A DNA stretch of 64,000 nt from Natronorubrum thiooxidans (GTDB taxonomy: Archaea; Halobacteriota; Halobacteria; Halobacteriales; Natrialbaceae), in contig NZ_FTNR01000001.1 of the NCBI RefSeq assembly GCF_900156475.1, forward strand, positions 248,001-312,000, in the 5' to 3' direction. Position 1 is the stretch's first letter, and the number at the start of each line of letters is the position of its first letter. Under the pieces are notes generated by a model, which saw only the letters and a list, made by a program, of their open reading frames with translations, made no database searches and was not told where the DNA came from. This document shows, one piece after another, positions 42,757 through 51,544 of the stretch. Position numbers and translations under genes: made by a program.

Positions 42757-43833
42757 TTAGTCGTCGGCGGGTGCAGCCGTATCGCGTTCGATGTCGATGG
42801 TGCCCTCGTCGAGTTCGGCCTCGACGTTGCGGGCCGCTTCGACCATGTTCGCCATCTTGCCATAGGCGACCTCACGGGGCAACAGCTTCACGCCACAGTC
42901 CGGCGAGACGACGAGTTGTTCCGGCGGGACGATCTCGAGGCCCTTCTTGATGTTCTCCTCGATCTGCTCGACGGATTCGACCTCGGCGACGTGGACGTCG
43001 CTGACGCCGAGTGCGAGATCTGCGGTGAACTCGGGATCTTTGAAAACGTCGAGCTGTTCGTAGTCGCCGTTTGCGAGCTCGAGGTCGAATTCGTCGACGG
43101 GGAACTCCAGAATTTCGGGGTAGATCCGGGAGTAATCGCCGTAACAGACGTGGAGGCCGATGCGCACCTCCTCGGGAATGTCGGCAACTATCTGCTCGAG
43201 CGCTTCGCCGACGATGGCGTGGTCGTCGGGGGTCGTCGCGAGGGCGGGCTCGTCGATCTGGATGTAGCGCGCGCCGGCGTCGACGAGCTTTTCGATCTCC
43301 TCGTTGACGAGGTCGGCCAGTGCGAGCGTGAGTTCGTCGTCGTCCTCGTAGGCCTCGTTGAACGACCAGTTGGCGAGCGTGTAGGGGCCCGTGATCGGGA
43401 CCTTGACGGGACGGTCGGTCGCGGCGGCAGTGAACTCGTACTCGTCGACAAGCCACGAGTCGGTGTACTCGACGTCGCTGACGACGCTCGGCTTGTCGAA
43501 GTAGTTGTGTCCCCACACCTTGACGGGGCCGTTGAACTCGTAGCCCTCGATCCGGTGGGCGAAGAACTCGACCATCTCGTTGCGGCGCATCTCGCCGTCG
43601 ACGACGACGTCGAGGCCCGCGCGCTCGTGTTCGTTCGTGATCAGGCGGGCAGCGTCGTCTTTCGCTTCCTGATAGTCGTCCTCATCAAAGCCGTGATCAG
43701 GGTCCTGATACAGCTCTTTGGCGCGGTTGAGCCACTTGGGCTTCGGGTAGGAGCCAACGACGGTCGTCAGCAGGAAGTGGTCGTTTTCGTGATTCTCCGG
43801 TCGGAACTGGTCTTTGTTCTCGTTTGCGCTCAT
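42757..43833 (-). CDS. metE: methionine synthase, MetE C-terminal (catalytic) type
   Basis: A 358-residue TIM barrel corresponding to the catalytic C-terminal half of cobalamin-independent methionine synthase. It starts with LTTVVGSYPKPKWL; the zinc ligands are visible as HVCYGDY (His, Cys) and SPDCGVK (Cys), with the IQIDEPAL strand between. It transfers a methyl group to homocysteine. It lacks the N-terminal half of bacterial MetE; that place may be taken by the gene just upstream, whose stop overlaps this ATG by 4 nt. The methyl donor (folate or another carrier) is uncertain. Confidence 0.9.
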   Translation of the reverse strand: MSANENKDQFRPENHENDHFLLTTVVGSYPKPKWLNRAKELYQDPDHGFDEDDYQEAKDDAARLITNEHERAGLDVVVDGEMRRNEMVEFFAHRIEGYEFNGPVKVWGHNYFDKPSVVSDVEYTDSWLVDEYEFTAAATDRPVKVPITGPYTLANWSFNEAYEDDDELTLALADLVNEEIEKLVDAGARYIQIDEPALATTPDDHAIVGEALEQIVADIPEEVRIGLHVCYGDYSRIYPEILEFPVDEFDLELANGDYEQLDVFKDPEFTADLALGVSDVHVAEVESVEQIEENIKKGLEIVPPEQLVVSPDCGVKLLPREVAYGKMANMVEAARNVEAELDEGTIDIERDTAAPADD

Positions 43834-44828
43834 GCGACGGTCACCTCTGCGAGATCCGCGGCCTCGGCAAGCACCTCGAGTTTCTCCTCGTACTTGGCGT
43901 ATGGCAGGTAGAACGTCTCCGTGTTCGTCGTCAGATAGACGGTTTCGAACTCGGTGACCTGCAACTGCTCTTCGACCCAGTCGACGCGGTCGCGGATCGC
44001 TTCTGGATCCTCGACCAGCGTGTTCTGGCCGTCGGCAAGGCCGAGCGAGACGTCGCCGGTCGCGCCGTACTCCTGAATGTTGTAGAGGTTGTCGTCCTGA
44101 TTCGCGACGAAGTCAAAGCCAACCGCGTCGATGTCGGCGTCGAGCAGGTGGGCGTAGACCTTCTCCTCGAGTGCGCCCCAGTAGGGCTGGACGACGACGT
44201 CGGCGTCGGTCGCGCTCGCGACCTGATCGATCGCCTCGCTTGCGCGTTCATCTGCGCCGTCTTCGGGTGCGTTCTCGACGAGCGAGGGCTCGAGCAGGAA
44301 CAGCGTCTCGACGTCTGGGAAGGCGTCGACTTCGCCTGCGAGGAAGTCAGCGATCGCGCCGAGGAACTCGGCTTCGTCGCCGTACTGTTCGTCGGTGGCG
44401 AGGTCTGCCAGCGAGTACGGGCCGGGGAGGACCGCCTGCAGGTCGTCGGTGAGTTCGGCCGCGGCCTCGAGTTCGTTTGCGACGTCGCCCGAGACGTCGA
44501 GGTCGCCGCTGACGACGGGCTCTCGATAGAAGTTGTTGTTGTCGTAGTAGCGGACGATGCCGCGGGTTTCGACGTTGTCGTGGACGGCCAGCGGGTGAGC
44601 GAGCATGTCGTCCCAGCGGAGTTGTCCTTCGACGATGCGGTCGAGACCAGCCGCCTGCTGGGTCTCGATCACTTCTTCGCGTGCTTGCTCATATACCGAG
44701 GAAATCTCCTCATCTTCGTCACCGCTGATGAGGTCGTGTTTCTGGTGGCCCTTCAGTTCCGAGAGATCGTCTTTCGCCCAGTCCGGGAGCGGAAAGAGCC
44801 CCGGCGTGGTCGAAACGTACTCAGTCAT
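43830..44828 (-). CDS. MetE-like protein without zinc ligands
   Basis: A 332-residue MetE-fold protein (TTPGLFPLPDWAKDDL, GQLRWDDMLAHPLAV, LPGPYSLADL, EPSLVENAP) coupled by a 4-nt overlap to the catalytic MetE gene. It contains no cysteine at all, so it cannot hold the catalytic zinc; it is likely a non-catalytic partner, perhaps binding the methyl donor as the N-terminal half of bacterial MetE does. The ATG at 44828 starts the family at MTEYVSTTPG. A/T-rich GGAAAATATTAAG on the minus strand (44856-44868) is the probable promoter. Confidence 0.87.
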   Translation of the reverse strand: MTEYVSTTPGLFPLPDWAKDDLSELKGHQKHDLISGDEDEEISSVYEQAREEVIETQQAAGLDRIVEGQLRWDDMLAHPLAVHDNVETRGIVRYYDNNNFYREPVVSGDLDVSGDVANELEAAAELTDDLQAVLPGPYSLADLATDEQYGDEAEFLGAIADFLAGEVDAFPDVETLFLLEPSLVENAPEDGADERASEAIDQVASATDADVVVQPYWGALEEKVYAHLLDADIDAVGFDFVANQDDNLYNIQEYGATGDVSLGLADGQNTLVEDPEAIRDRVDWVEEQLQVTEFETVYLTTNTETFYLPYAKYEEKLEVLAEAADLAEVTVA

Positions 44829-44960
44829 CGTGGGAGCGGCTAGGCTATACCGACGCTTAATATTTTCCATCCATGCTAATGCGTTGCAGTAATTTTTGCA
44901 GGTTTCTTCGCGTTCGGCTACGCATTCACGATTCCTGTGAACACGGGGCAGATGGGGGCT

Positions 44961-46172
44961 CTACTCGAGGGCGACGAGCGCGTACTCGCCGTCTTCGACT
45001 TCGGCGACGACGTAGAGCACGCCGTTGTCGAGCACCGGCCCGGGGCCGACCCGGCCCTCGAACTCGCGTTGGAATCGGACTGCAGGGCCGTCCTCGAGAA
45101 CGCCGTCCGGAGTCGGATCAAGTGCGTAGAGGGCGTCGCCGCCGATAAACACGGTCTCGCGGCCATACGTTGGCGCGGTGTGTTGCCAGCCGCCGACATC
45201 GTGACTCCAGTAGCGGGTTCCGTCGTCGGTACCGAGCGCGTGGAGCGTTCCGGCGCCCCGGAGGAAAACCCGACCGTTCGCGACACAGATACCACGTTCC
45301 GTCCAGCCGGTATCGGCCGACCAGTACGCCTCGTCCGCGTAACCGTCCTCGTCGGTCAGCGCGTACGTCGTCCCGTCCCGACAGCTGACGTAGATCGTGT
45401 CCGTGTCCGCGCTCGGTGGTGCCATCGGGACGGCCGGGAGTTGCCATCGCCGTCCCCCCATCCTACTACCCTCACTGAGCAGGTAGACCATCCCCGCCTC
45501 GGTGGCGACGACAACCCAGTAGCCCATAACGAACGCGGCGTGGTCGAGCACCTGTCCGAAGACGTCGCGTCGCCACTCCTCCTCGCCGGTCTCGGCCTCG
45601 AGTGCGACGACAGTTTCGCCCGCGCCACAGATCAGTCGATCCCCGGCGTAGGTCGCCGGGCCGGTCACTCGCCCCGGCACCTCGAACTCTCGTTCCCACA
45701 GGGGATCGCCGGTGTCTGCCTCGAGTGCCCGGACGGTATCGGTCGACGGGATGTAGACGACCCCGTCCCGGACCACCGGCACCGCTCTCGCGTCCTCGAG
45801 CGTCCACAGTTCGTCGCCGCTGTCGGCGTCCAGCGCGCGGAGACGCGACTGGGCCTCAAGCAGGTAGACGGTCCCGTCGGCGACGACGGGTTCGTGGTAG
45901 GTCGTCTGTGCGGTCTCGACGCGCCAGCGTTCGGATACCTCTTCGACTGGCGCCTCGCCGTCCGCGACTTCACGAGTGTTGGCGGCGTTACAACCGAAAC
46001 CCGACCACGAGCCGTTCGCACCGGCGACGTGGCCGTCCGGATCCGGCAGTTCGTCGACGCCCGCCGGCGGCGGTTCGTCCGGCGTCGGTGATCGCGTGAC
46101 GGTCGAACAGCCGGCGATGGCGGCACTCCCGGCGACGACGCTCGTCAGGAGTGCTCGTCGAGTGGAGGGCAT
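44961..46172 (-). CDS. PQQ-like beta-propeller lipoprotein
   Basis: A 403-residue exported protein: STRRALL (Arg5-Arg6), hydrophobic segment, lipobox AIAGC with Cys22, then a run of about seven PQQ-type blades (repeats of the form ..VYLL..G.L.ALDADSGDELW). Such propellers in haloarchaea are cell-surface proteins; whether PQQ is bound is unknown, and BamB-like scaffolding is possible. The ATG at 46172 is chosen because it gives the signal peptide directly. A palindrome overlaps its TATA region (46194-46209). Confidence 0.87.
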   Translation of the reverse strand: MPSTRRALLTSVVAGSAAIAGCSTVTRSPTPDEPPPAGVDELPDPDGHVAGANGSWSGFGCNAANTREVADGEAPVEEVSERWRVETAQTTYHEPVVADGTVYLLEAQSRLRALDADSGDELWTLEDARAVPVVRDGVVYIPSTDTVRALEADTGDPLWEREFEVPGRVTGPATYAGDRLICGAGETVVALEAETGEEEWRRDVFGQVLDHAAFVMGYWVVVATEAGMVYLLSEGSRMGGRRWQLPAVPMAPPSADTDTIYVSCRDGTTYALTDEDGYADEAYWSADTGWTERGICVANGRVFLRGAGTLHALGTDDGTRYWSHDVGGWQHTAPTYGRETVFIGGDALYALDPTPDGVLEDGPAVRFQREFEGRVGPGPVLDNGVLYVVAEVEDGEYALVALE

Positions 46173-46193
46173 TATCAGTCTTTTCTCGACTTC

Positions 46194-46209
46194 CGAAATG
46201 TATATTTCG
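46194..46209 (-). promoter_or_regulatory. palindrome over the propeller-gene TATA region
   Basis: CGAAAT-GTAT-ATTTCG, a perfect dyad whose ATAC centre is about 31 nt before the ATG at 46172 and can itself be the TATA box. It lies immediately after the stop of the methyltransferase gene, so operator and terminator roles are both possible. Confidence 0.45.
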
Positions 46210-46210
46210 C

Positions 46211-46789
46211 TCACCGGAGCAACTCGAGGACGGTCAGCGTCTCGAAGGGAAACGACTCGTCGGCGACGGCAACGGCGCTAAACCCTTCCTCGCCGGTGCG
46301 TTCGACCACCTCGTCGACACCGGTGAGACTGCTGACGAGCAGGAAGACAACGCCGTCGGGAGCGAGCACGCGACCGACGCTCTCGAGGAACGGATCAATG
46401 ACGGCTCGGCCGTCCTCGCCGCCCGACAGCGCCCGTTCCATCCAGTCGTCCCACTCGTTGTCGGGATCCGTCGGGAGATACGGCGGGTTGAACACGACTG
46501 CGTCGAACGCCCCGTCGGCAAACGGCGCAACGAGGTCAGCGCGGACCGCCTCGACGCCCTCGCCGCGGGCCTGGCGAACCGCATGGGGGTTCAGATCCGA
46601 GGCGATCACGCGCGCTGGCGTCTCCTCGGCGATTCGACCCGCGACGTATCCCGAGCCCGTGCCGACCTCGAGGACGAGTCGGTCCTCGTCGTCGGGCAGC
46701 CGCTCACAGGCCGCCTCGGCGAGCAGTTGCGAGTCCTCTGCTGGCTGGTACACGTCCGTTTCGACATCACGCTGGTCTCTGAGTGTCAT
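46211..46789 (-). CDS. HemK/Mtq2-type protein glutamine methyltransferase
   Basis: A 192-residue class I methyltransferase: SAM-binding EVGTGSG (41-47), and the NPPY motif at 101-104 (FNPPYLPTD) that contacts the glutamine amide. The short length and the YQPAEDS start match archaeal/eukaryotic HemK2 (Mtq2), which methylates the GGQ glutamine of release factor aRF1. It sits at the end of the ksgA translation cluster, adjacent (0 nt) to the mscS gene. Confidence 0.88.
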   Translation of the reverse strand: MTLRDQRDVETDVYQPAEDSQLLAEAACERLPDDEDRLVLEVGTGSGYVAGRIAEETPARVIASDLNPHAVRQARGEGVEAVRADLVAPFADGAFDAVVFNPPYLPTDPDNEWDDWMERALSGGEDGRAVIDPFLESVGRVLAPDGVVFLLVSSLTGVDEVVERTGEEGFSAVAVADESFPFETLTVLELLR

Positions 46790-47974
46790 CTAATCGTCCT
46801 CTGGTGTCATCCCGTGGTGTGGTTCCCGGCTCTCCGTTTGCCCGTCAGGTACTCGAGTCCCGTCGTCGGCGACCCGAAAGCCGCCGGTTTCGGCCCGCCC
46901 GGACAGTTCGCGCTGTGGGTAGGGGATCTTGATCCCCTCGTCGTCGAACGCCGTTTTGATCGCGTGAATCGCGGCTGTCCGGGCCTCTGCTCGCCGTCTG
47001 GCGTTTGGTCGATCGATCCAAAAGCGCACGCCGAGGACGACTGCCGAATCGGCGAACTCCTTGGTGATGACCTGTGGCGACGGGCCATTGAGCGATTTCT
47101 CGAGATTCGACACCTCTTCGTGTGCGATTTTGACGGCCCGTTCGACGTCCGTCGTGTAGTCGACGCCGACATCGATCTCGACGCGGAGTCGACCCCGTCT
47201 CGAGCGGTTTATTACCATACTCGAGGAGATGAGGTCGTTGGGGATCATGATGTACTCACCGTCGAACGACTGGATGCGCGTGTTGACGATCGAGATATCG
47301 GTGACGATCCCCTCGTGGTCTTCGACCTCGATCCAGTCGCCGATCTCGAACGGGCGATCGAACATCAACACGAAGCCAGCGATCACCGTGCCGAGGGTCT
47401 GGCGGGCGGCCATACCGACGACGATGCCGAGGAATCCGGCCCCGACGAGCAGGCCACCGAGGTCGTCGACCCAGATGCCGAGAATAACGACGATCGAGAC
47501 GGCCCAGATGACCACCTGCGAGATCCGATGGGTTATCTCGCGCTGGTGGTCCGTAACGGCCGACGCCGATCCGAGAACCTCGCTGACGATCCGCTTGACG
47601 AACCGCGTGAAAATGAGCGTGCCGATAATCAGGATAAACGAGACGATCGCTCGGCCGATGATGACATCGTCGAGATCGAGTTGCTCCGTGTAGATCGTGT
47701 AGACGTTACCAGTCAGTCCCCAGGCACCCAAAATGACCGAGACCGTCACCGCACAGGTACCGATCAGCACCGCCGTCGAGATGATATCGCCGTACAGCGG
47801 CTTGGTTCGCTCGTTGAGCCAGTCCTGGAGCTGTCGATAGGAGAGCAAGACGAGCAACAACACGCCGACCGCCGCGATCGTCACCGCGATCCTGACGTTC
47901 GGCCCGAACGCCTCCGACAGCCGATCGATCGCGGTCACCGACAGTCGATTGAGCGTAGACAGTGTCCCGGACAT
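46790..47974 (-). CDS. mechanosensitive channel, MscS family
   Basis: A 394-residue MscS-type channel with three to five N-terminal helices, then the pore-lining glycine/alanine-rich helix (LLVGAGFLGIVVGMAARQTLGTVIAG) and the beta domain (PFEIGDWIEVEDHEGIVTDISIVNTRI). A C-terminal cytoplasmic cage follows. It releases solutes on hypo-osmotic shock. Its presence between ksgA and hemK is not seen in most archaeal versions of this cluster that I know of, and it may share their transcription. Confidence 0.88.
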   Translation of the reverse strand: MSGTLSTLNRLSVTAIDRLSEAFGPNVRIAVTIAAVGVLLLVLLSYRQLQDWLNERTKPLYGDIISTAVLIGTCAVTVSVILGAWGLTGNVYTIYTEQLDLDDVIIGRAIVSFILIIGTLIFTRFVKRIVSEVLGSASAVTDHQREITHRISQVVIWAVSIVVILGIWVDDLGGLLVGAGFLGIVVGMAARQTLGTVIAGFVLMFDRPFEIGDWIEVEDHEGIVTDISIVNTRIQSFDGEYIMIPNDLISSSMVINRSRRGRLRVEIDVGVDYTTDVERAVKIAHEEVSNLEKSLNGPSPQVITKEFADSAVVLGVRFWIDRPNARRRAEARTAAIHAIKTAFDDEGIKIPYPQRELSGRAETGGFRVADDGTRVPDGQTESREPHHGMTPEDD

Positions 47975-48071
47975 CGGTTAGTGGTCGTCTCTCGAGCGAA
48001 TGAGCCGTGCAGCTACGAGTATCCGTCGGTCGGAAACGACAGTGCGAACGACCCGCGCACTCGCCGTCTCG

Positions 48072-48914
48072 CTACTGGCCGTCGGTGACTGGGCTGACGT
48101 CGGCAGCGAGCTGGGCCAGCGCCGCGAACTCCGCGGGGGCCACCGCGCCGGCTCGCTTTCGCAGGAGCTCCTCGTCGGCCGCCTCGACGACCGCATCGGG
48201 CTCCTCGAGCCCCGAGATGTGGGCCGTGTTCCGGATCGCGTTGCGGATCGTCTTCCGGCGCTGGGTGAACAGCGCCTTGACGAATCGCAGGAAAAACGCC
48301 TCGTCGTCGACCTCGTAGTCGGGGTCGCGAGGCTCGAGTCTGACGACGGCACTCTGGACGGCTGGCGGGGGCGAGAACGCCTCCTTCGGGATCGACTCGA
48401 CGAGGTCGGCGTCCGCGTAATGCTGGGTCGACACCGAAAGTCGGCCGTACTCGGGGGTGCCAGGTTCGGCGACCATCCGCTCGGCGAACTCCTGTTGGAA
48501 CATCAAGACGAGTGGGCGCTGTGCTGGCAGCAAGCGGAACGTAATCTCACTCGAGACGCCGTAGGGAAGGTTCGACACCGACGCCGTGAACTCTGGCAGG
48601 TCGACCTCGAGGGCGTCGCCTTCGATCACGGTCAACCGCCCTGCACCGATCTCGTCGGCGAACTCCTCGGTGAGAAACGTGGCGAGCGTGCGGTCGCGCT
48701 CGATCACGGTCACTTCGTCGGCGAGTTCGAGCAGTCGATCCGTCAGAACGCCCGTCCCGCCACCGATCTCGAGGACGTGGGCTGTGTCGGCGCCGATCTC
48801 TGTGAGATAGGTCGGCAATCGATCGAGAACGCGGTCGTCGACGAGAAAGTGCTGGTCGCGGTCCGGATCGCCACGGACCCCCGCCCGGGCGATCAGTGCG
48901 TCTGGATCTCTCAT
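48072..48914 (-). CDS. rsmA: 16S rRNA dimethyladenosine transferase KsgA/RsmA
   Basis: A 280-residue KsgA/Dim1 homologue that dimethylates two adjacent adenosines near the 3-prime end of 16S rRNA. The N-terminus has DQHFLVD, the SAM motif is EIGGGTG (49-55) and the catalytic motif IV is NLPY (115-118). The C-terminal helical domain carries the usual FFLRFVKALFTQRRKTIRN segment. It is part of a conserved archaeal translation cluster, 56 nt downstream of the DUF655 gene. Confidence 0.94.
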   Translation of the reverse strand: MRDPDALIARAGVRGDPDRDQHFLVDDRVLDRLPTYLTEIGADTAHVLEIGGGTGVLTDRLLELADEVTVIERDRTLATFLTEEFADEIGAGRLTVIEGDALEVDLPEFTASVSNLPYGVSSEITFRLLPAQRPLVLMFQQEFAERMVAEPGTPEYGRLSVSTQHYADADLVESIPKEAFSPPPAVQSAVVRLEPRDPDYEVDDEAFFLRFVKALFTQRRKTIRNAIRNTAHISGLEEPDAVVEAADEELLRKRAGAVAPAEFAALAQLAADVSPVTDGQ

Positions 48915-48970
48915 TGCCGCCGCTATGGGGGGGAGTGGTGTAAACGCACCGTCTCGACGGCAGCACGACG

Positions 48971-49567
48971 CTACTGGTTTTGTTCCTGTTCACGCCGACC
49001 GACGAACGTCTGGTACTTGAGATCGTCCTCGCGCAGTTCCTCGAGGATCCGTTCGACCAGAATTTCGTCGGGATCATGCAGTCCAGAGACGCGTTCGGAG
49101 AGTTCTTCGAAGCTCTCGAACGGTTTTCGTTTGCGCTCATCGAGGATGCTGTTGCGGAGTTTCTTGCCGATTCCCGGCAGCAGATTTAGCTGGTGGAGCC
49201 GCAACGTGATCGGCTGGGCGTCGTTGTAGAAGTCGACGAATCGCTCTTCGTTTTCCTCGACCAAGTCGGCGACGACGTACTCGAGTTCCGACTGCGCGCC
49301 CGAGGAGAGCGTCTCGTAGTCGACGCGGTGAGATTCGGTGACGATGTCGCGTTCCTCGCGCGGCTTGACGACGACCTCGCTCCCGATGGTGAGACGCTCG
49401 TTTTCGTCGAATGCGACCTGATAGAGCTGGAAGTCGTCGATGTCGAGGGCGTAGCCGGCCGGAGACTTCTCGTACTGGGGACGACCATCGTTCGAGAGTC
49501 CATGGGCGAGATAATCCAACACGACTGCGCGGCGAACATCTGTCCCGTCGCTGTCGGCTTCACTCAT
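48971..49567 (-). CDS. DUF655 putative RNA-binding protein
   Basis: A 198-residue archaeal DUF655 protein. The N-terminal half has an OB-like strand set (FDENERLTIGSEVVVKPRE). The C-terminal half has two helix-hairpin-helix units (HQLNLLPGIGKKLRNSILDERKRKPF, then EELSERVSGLHDPDEILVERILEEL) typical of nucleic-acid binding. Its constant place between rpoF and ksgA suggests a role in rRNA processing or transcription, not shown by experiment. A TATA box (49592-49599) gives it its own promoter here. Confidence 0.9.
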   Translation of the reverse strand: MSEADSDGTDVRRAVVLDYLAHGLSNDGRPQYEKSPAGYALDIDDFQLYQVAFDENERLTIGSEVVVKPREERDIVTESHRVDYETLSSGAQSELEYVVADLVEENEERFVDFYNDAQPITLRLHQLNLLPGIGKKLRNSILDERKRKPFESFEELSERVSGLHDPDEILVERILEELREDDLKYQTFVGRREQEQNQ

Positions 49568-49591
49568 TGGGGTACAGTACGGTAACGGCGT

Positions 49592-49599
49592 ACTTAAAG
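49592..49599 (-). promoter_or_regulatory. TATA box of the DUF655-ksgA unit
   Basis: CTTTAAGT on the minus strand, centred 28 nt before the ATG at 49567; it separates this unit from the MgtC-type gene upstream. Confidence 0.6.
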
Positions 49600-49674
49600 A
49601 GTCGGCACAGTTTCATTGGAGACAGGGGAGCCTCGTTTTCGATGGGCGACTATCGACAGGCGCTGTCGTGGTGC

Positions 49675-50931
49675 TCAGAATGGAACCAGAACGAACACGA
49701 GACCGACGACCGAGACGACACCGAGTATTGCCGTGACCAGAAGTGCGAGCCGTCGTGTTCCGAGCAGCCACGCAAGTCCCGCTTTGACGAGCGTGTTCGC
49801 GATTGCACCGATGACGATCCCTGTCGTCGCTACCTGCTGAGAGATCGCGCCCTCCGCCGCGAGCCTGCTCAACGTGATCGAGATCGCGTCGATGTCGGCG
49901 AGCCCGGAGAGAAACGCCATCGCGTAGACGCCAGACGCACCGACCCGTGTGTGTGCGAGTTCGGACACCAGCAGGACCACGGCGAAGACGGCCCCGAAAA
50001 ACAGCGCAGGTCGCAACCGGAACGGGTTCTCGATGTCGGTCTCGATCGCGGATTCCGGAGCCGACCGCCAGTAGACGACGGCAGCCGCGAGCGCGCCCGA
50101 CACTGTCATCGCACCCAGTGGAATCGCGACGTGGGAGAGCAACGCCGGATTGACGACCGCAATCTCGACGGCTGCCCGTGGAAACATCACGACCGACGCG
50201 ATAACCGTCGAGAACGCGCAGATCCGATAGAGCGAGGGTGTATCTGCCGTCCGTTCGGCCATCGACACCGTCGTCGCGGTCGAGGAGACGAACCCGCCGA
50301 GAACCCCGGTCAGTGCGATGCCGCGCTCGGCACCGACGGTCCGGCTTAGCACGTAGGCGACGAAACTCAATCCCGTAACGAACACGACCATGAGCCAGAC
50401 GAACCGTGGGTTGAGCCCGAACAGAACCTCGAGGTCTCGATCGGGTAACAACGGAAGGACGACCAGTACGACGAGAATGAATTTGACCGAGGCCCGGCGT
50501 TCGCTCTCGTCGATCCGATCGGCAAATCCATGAATTGTATGCTTGGCCGAAAGGAGTACCGTGACGACACCGCCCACGATGATCGCGATCACCATGCCGC
50601 GGTGTGAGTGGGTCACTAACGCCCCGAGGACGACGGTCAGTAGTGCGGTGGTCAGGGTCGTGAGACCGATGTCGCCTTCCGTCACGATCTTGCCGCCGTA
50701 GGCCACGGTCAGTGGAACGGCGAGAGCGATCAGTGCAATAGGGAGCAACGTCGGAAAGAACGCCTGCACCAGCGCACCGAAGAGCCCGAACAACGGGAAC
50801 GTGCGGCTCCCTGCGAACAGTCCACCGGATTCGCTCCGTTCGCGCTCCAGTCCGATGAGCGCCCCAATACCGAACGCCACGGCGATGCGCGATACAAGCA
50901 CCAACAGCGGCTCGGTAGCGGGGTCGACCAT
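49675..50931 (-). CDS. MgtC/SapB-DUF4010 family membrane protein
   Basis: A 418-residue polytopic protein: an N-terminal MgtC/SapB domain (FGIGALIGLERERSESGGLFAGSRTF, five helices) and a C-terminal DUF4010 membrane domain (GVYAMAFLSGLADIDAISITLS). The role is unknown; MgtC relatives affect Mg2+ homeostasis and membrane potential in bacteria. It lies inside the rpoF-DUF655 interval of an otherwise conserved translation cluster, with gaps of 107 and 250 nt, and so looks inserted. Confidence 0.87.
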   Translation of the reverse strand: MVDPATEPLLVLVSRIAVAFGIGALIGLERERSESGGLFAGSRTFPLFGLFGALVQAFFPTLLPIALIALAVPLTVAYGGKIVTEGDIGLTTLTTALLTVVLGALVTHSHRGMVIAIIVGGVVTVLLSAKHTIHGFADRIDESERRASVKFILVVLVVLPLLPDRDLEVLFGLNPRFVWLMVVFVTGLSFVAYVLSRTVGAERGIALTGVLGGFVSSTATTVSMAERTADTPSLYRICAFSTVIASVVMFPRAAVEIAVVNPALLSHVAIPLGAMTVSGALAAAVVYWRSAPESAIETDIENPFRLRPALFFGAVFAVVLLVSELAHTRVGASGVYAMAFLSGLADIDAISITLSRLAAEGAISQQVATTGIVIGAIANTLVKAGLAWLLGTRRLALLVTAILGVVSVVGLVFVLVPF

Positions 50932-51181
50932 TCCGTTTCCCCTTCCAGTCCCACTTCAGTCAACGTTCCGGAACACCATCCGAAATCGGTCACCGACTCG
51001 AGAAGAAGACTGCTGCCGTTCGTACTACCGACTGGGCGCGCTTACGGGCTCGGCTGCGCTGTGAGATCAACGACGTCATTGCCACCATCGTCTTCGGGTT
51101 TGGCCTGTTTCGATCGCGTCGAAACGGCATCGACCAGCGTGTCAGCGACGATAGAAACAGCGGCTCCAAACGCGGCCGCGC
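50932..51181. other. gap between rpoF and the MgtC-type gene, with an orphan coding-like frame
   Basis: 250 nt. On the minus strand an open frame from about 51185 to the stop at 51042 reads like an acidic haloarchaeal protein end (VSIVADTLVDAVSTRSKQ, then EDDGGNDVVDLTAQ) but has no ATG or GTG. It could be a remnant or a gene with an unusual start. The left part (50932-51041) shows nothing. Confidence 0.4.
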
Positions 51182-51538
51182 TCAGGCGTACTTCGCGATG
51201 ACGTTGAGAATCTCGTCGAGTTCCTCTCCTGACAGCGAGTACCGTTGCTGTGCGTACACCGATCGGAGCTCGTCCCGATTACGCGGCAGGAGGTTGGCAA
51301 TCTTGTACGCCGTGGCTTCGTCGACCTTTTCGATCTCTTGGAGGTCGTCGACGAGTTGCTGGGCCTCCTCGGGGTCGAGGACGGTAAATCGGTTGACGTG
51401 CTCGATCGCTCGTGCGAGTTCGTAGCGCAGCTCGCGGTCCTCGTCGATCGCGCGTTCGGCTTCGATGTCGGCGAGCAGTTCCTTCGTTTCCGAGACTGTC
51501 AGGAACTCCTCGTCGACGATCTCTTTGAAGATCGTCAT
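51182..51538 (-). CDS. rpoF: DNA-directed RNA polymerase subunit F (Rpo4)
   Basis: A 118-residue Rpb4/RpoF homologue. It has the family pattern FLTVSETKELLADIEAER, a central helix pair (YELARAIEHVNRF) and a C-terminal HRDC-like segment (AYKIANLLPRNRDELRSVYAQQR). Together with Rpo7 it forms the stalk of archaeal RNA polymerase. The start is 6 nt after the L21e stop, and the two are co-transcribed as in most archaea. Confidence 0.93.
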   Translation of the reverse strand: MTIFKEIVDEEFLTVSETKELLADIEAERAIDEDRELRYELARAIEHVNRFTVLDPEEAQQLVDDLQEIEKVDEATAYKIANLLPRNRDELRSVYAQQRYSLSGEELDEILNVIAKYA

Positions 51539-51544
51539 CCTGGC

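Noticed and set aside
42673-44843. Long plus-strand frames (412 and 339 codons)
   Set aside because: Antisense to the two MetE-type genes, whose zinc ligands and 4-nt coupling are clear.
46151-48088. A 645-codon plus-strand open frame
   Set aside because: It is antisense to three well-supported genes (propeller lipoprotein start, HemK-type methyltransferase, MscS) and its residues are Arg/Asp/Gly-rich with no recognisable fold.
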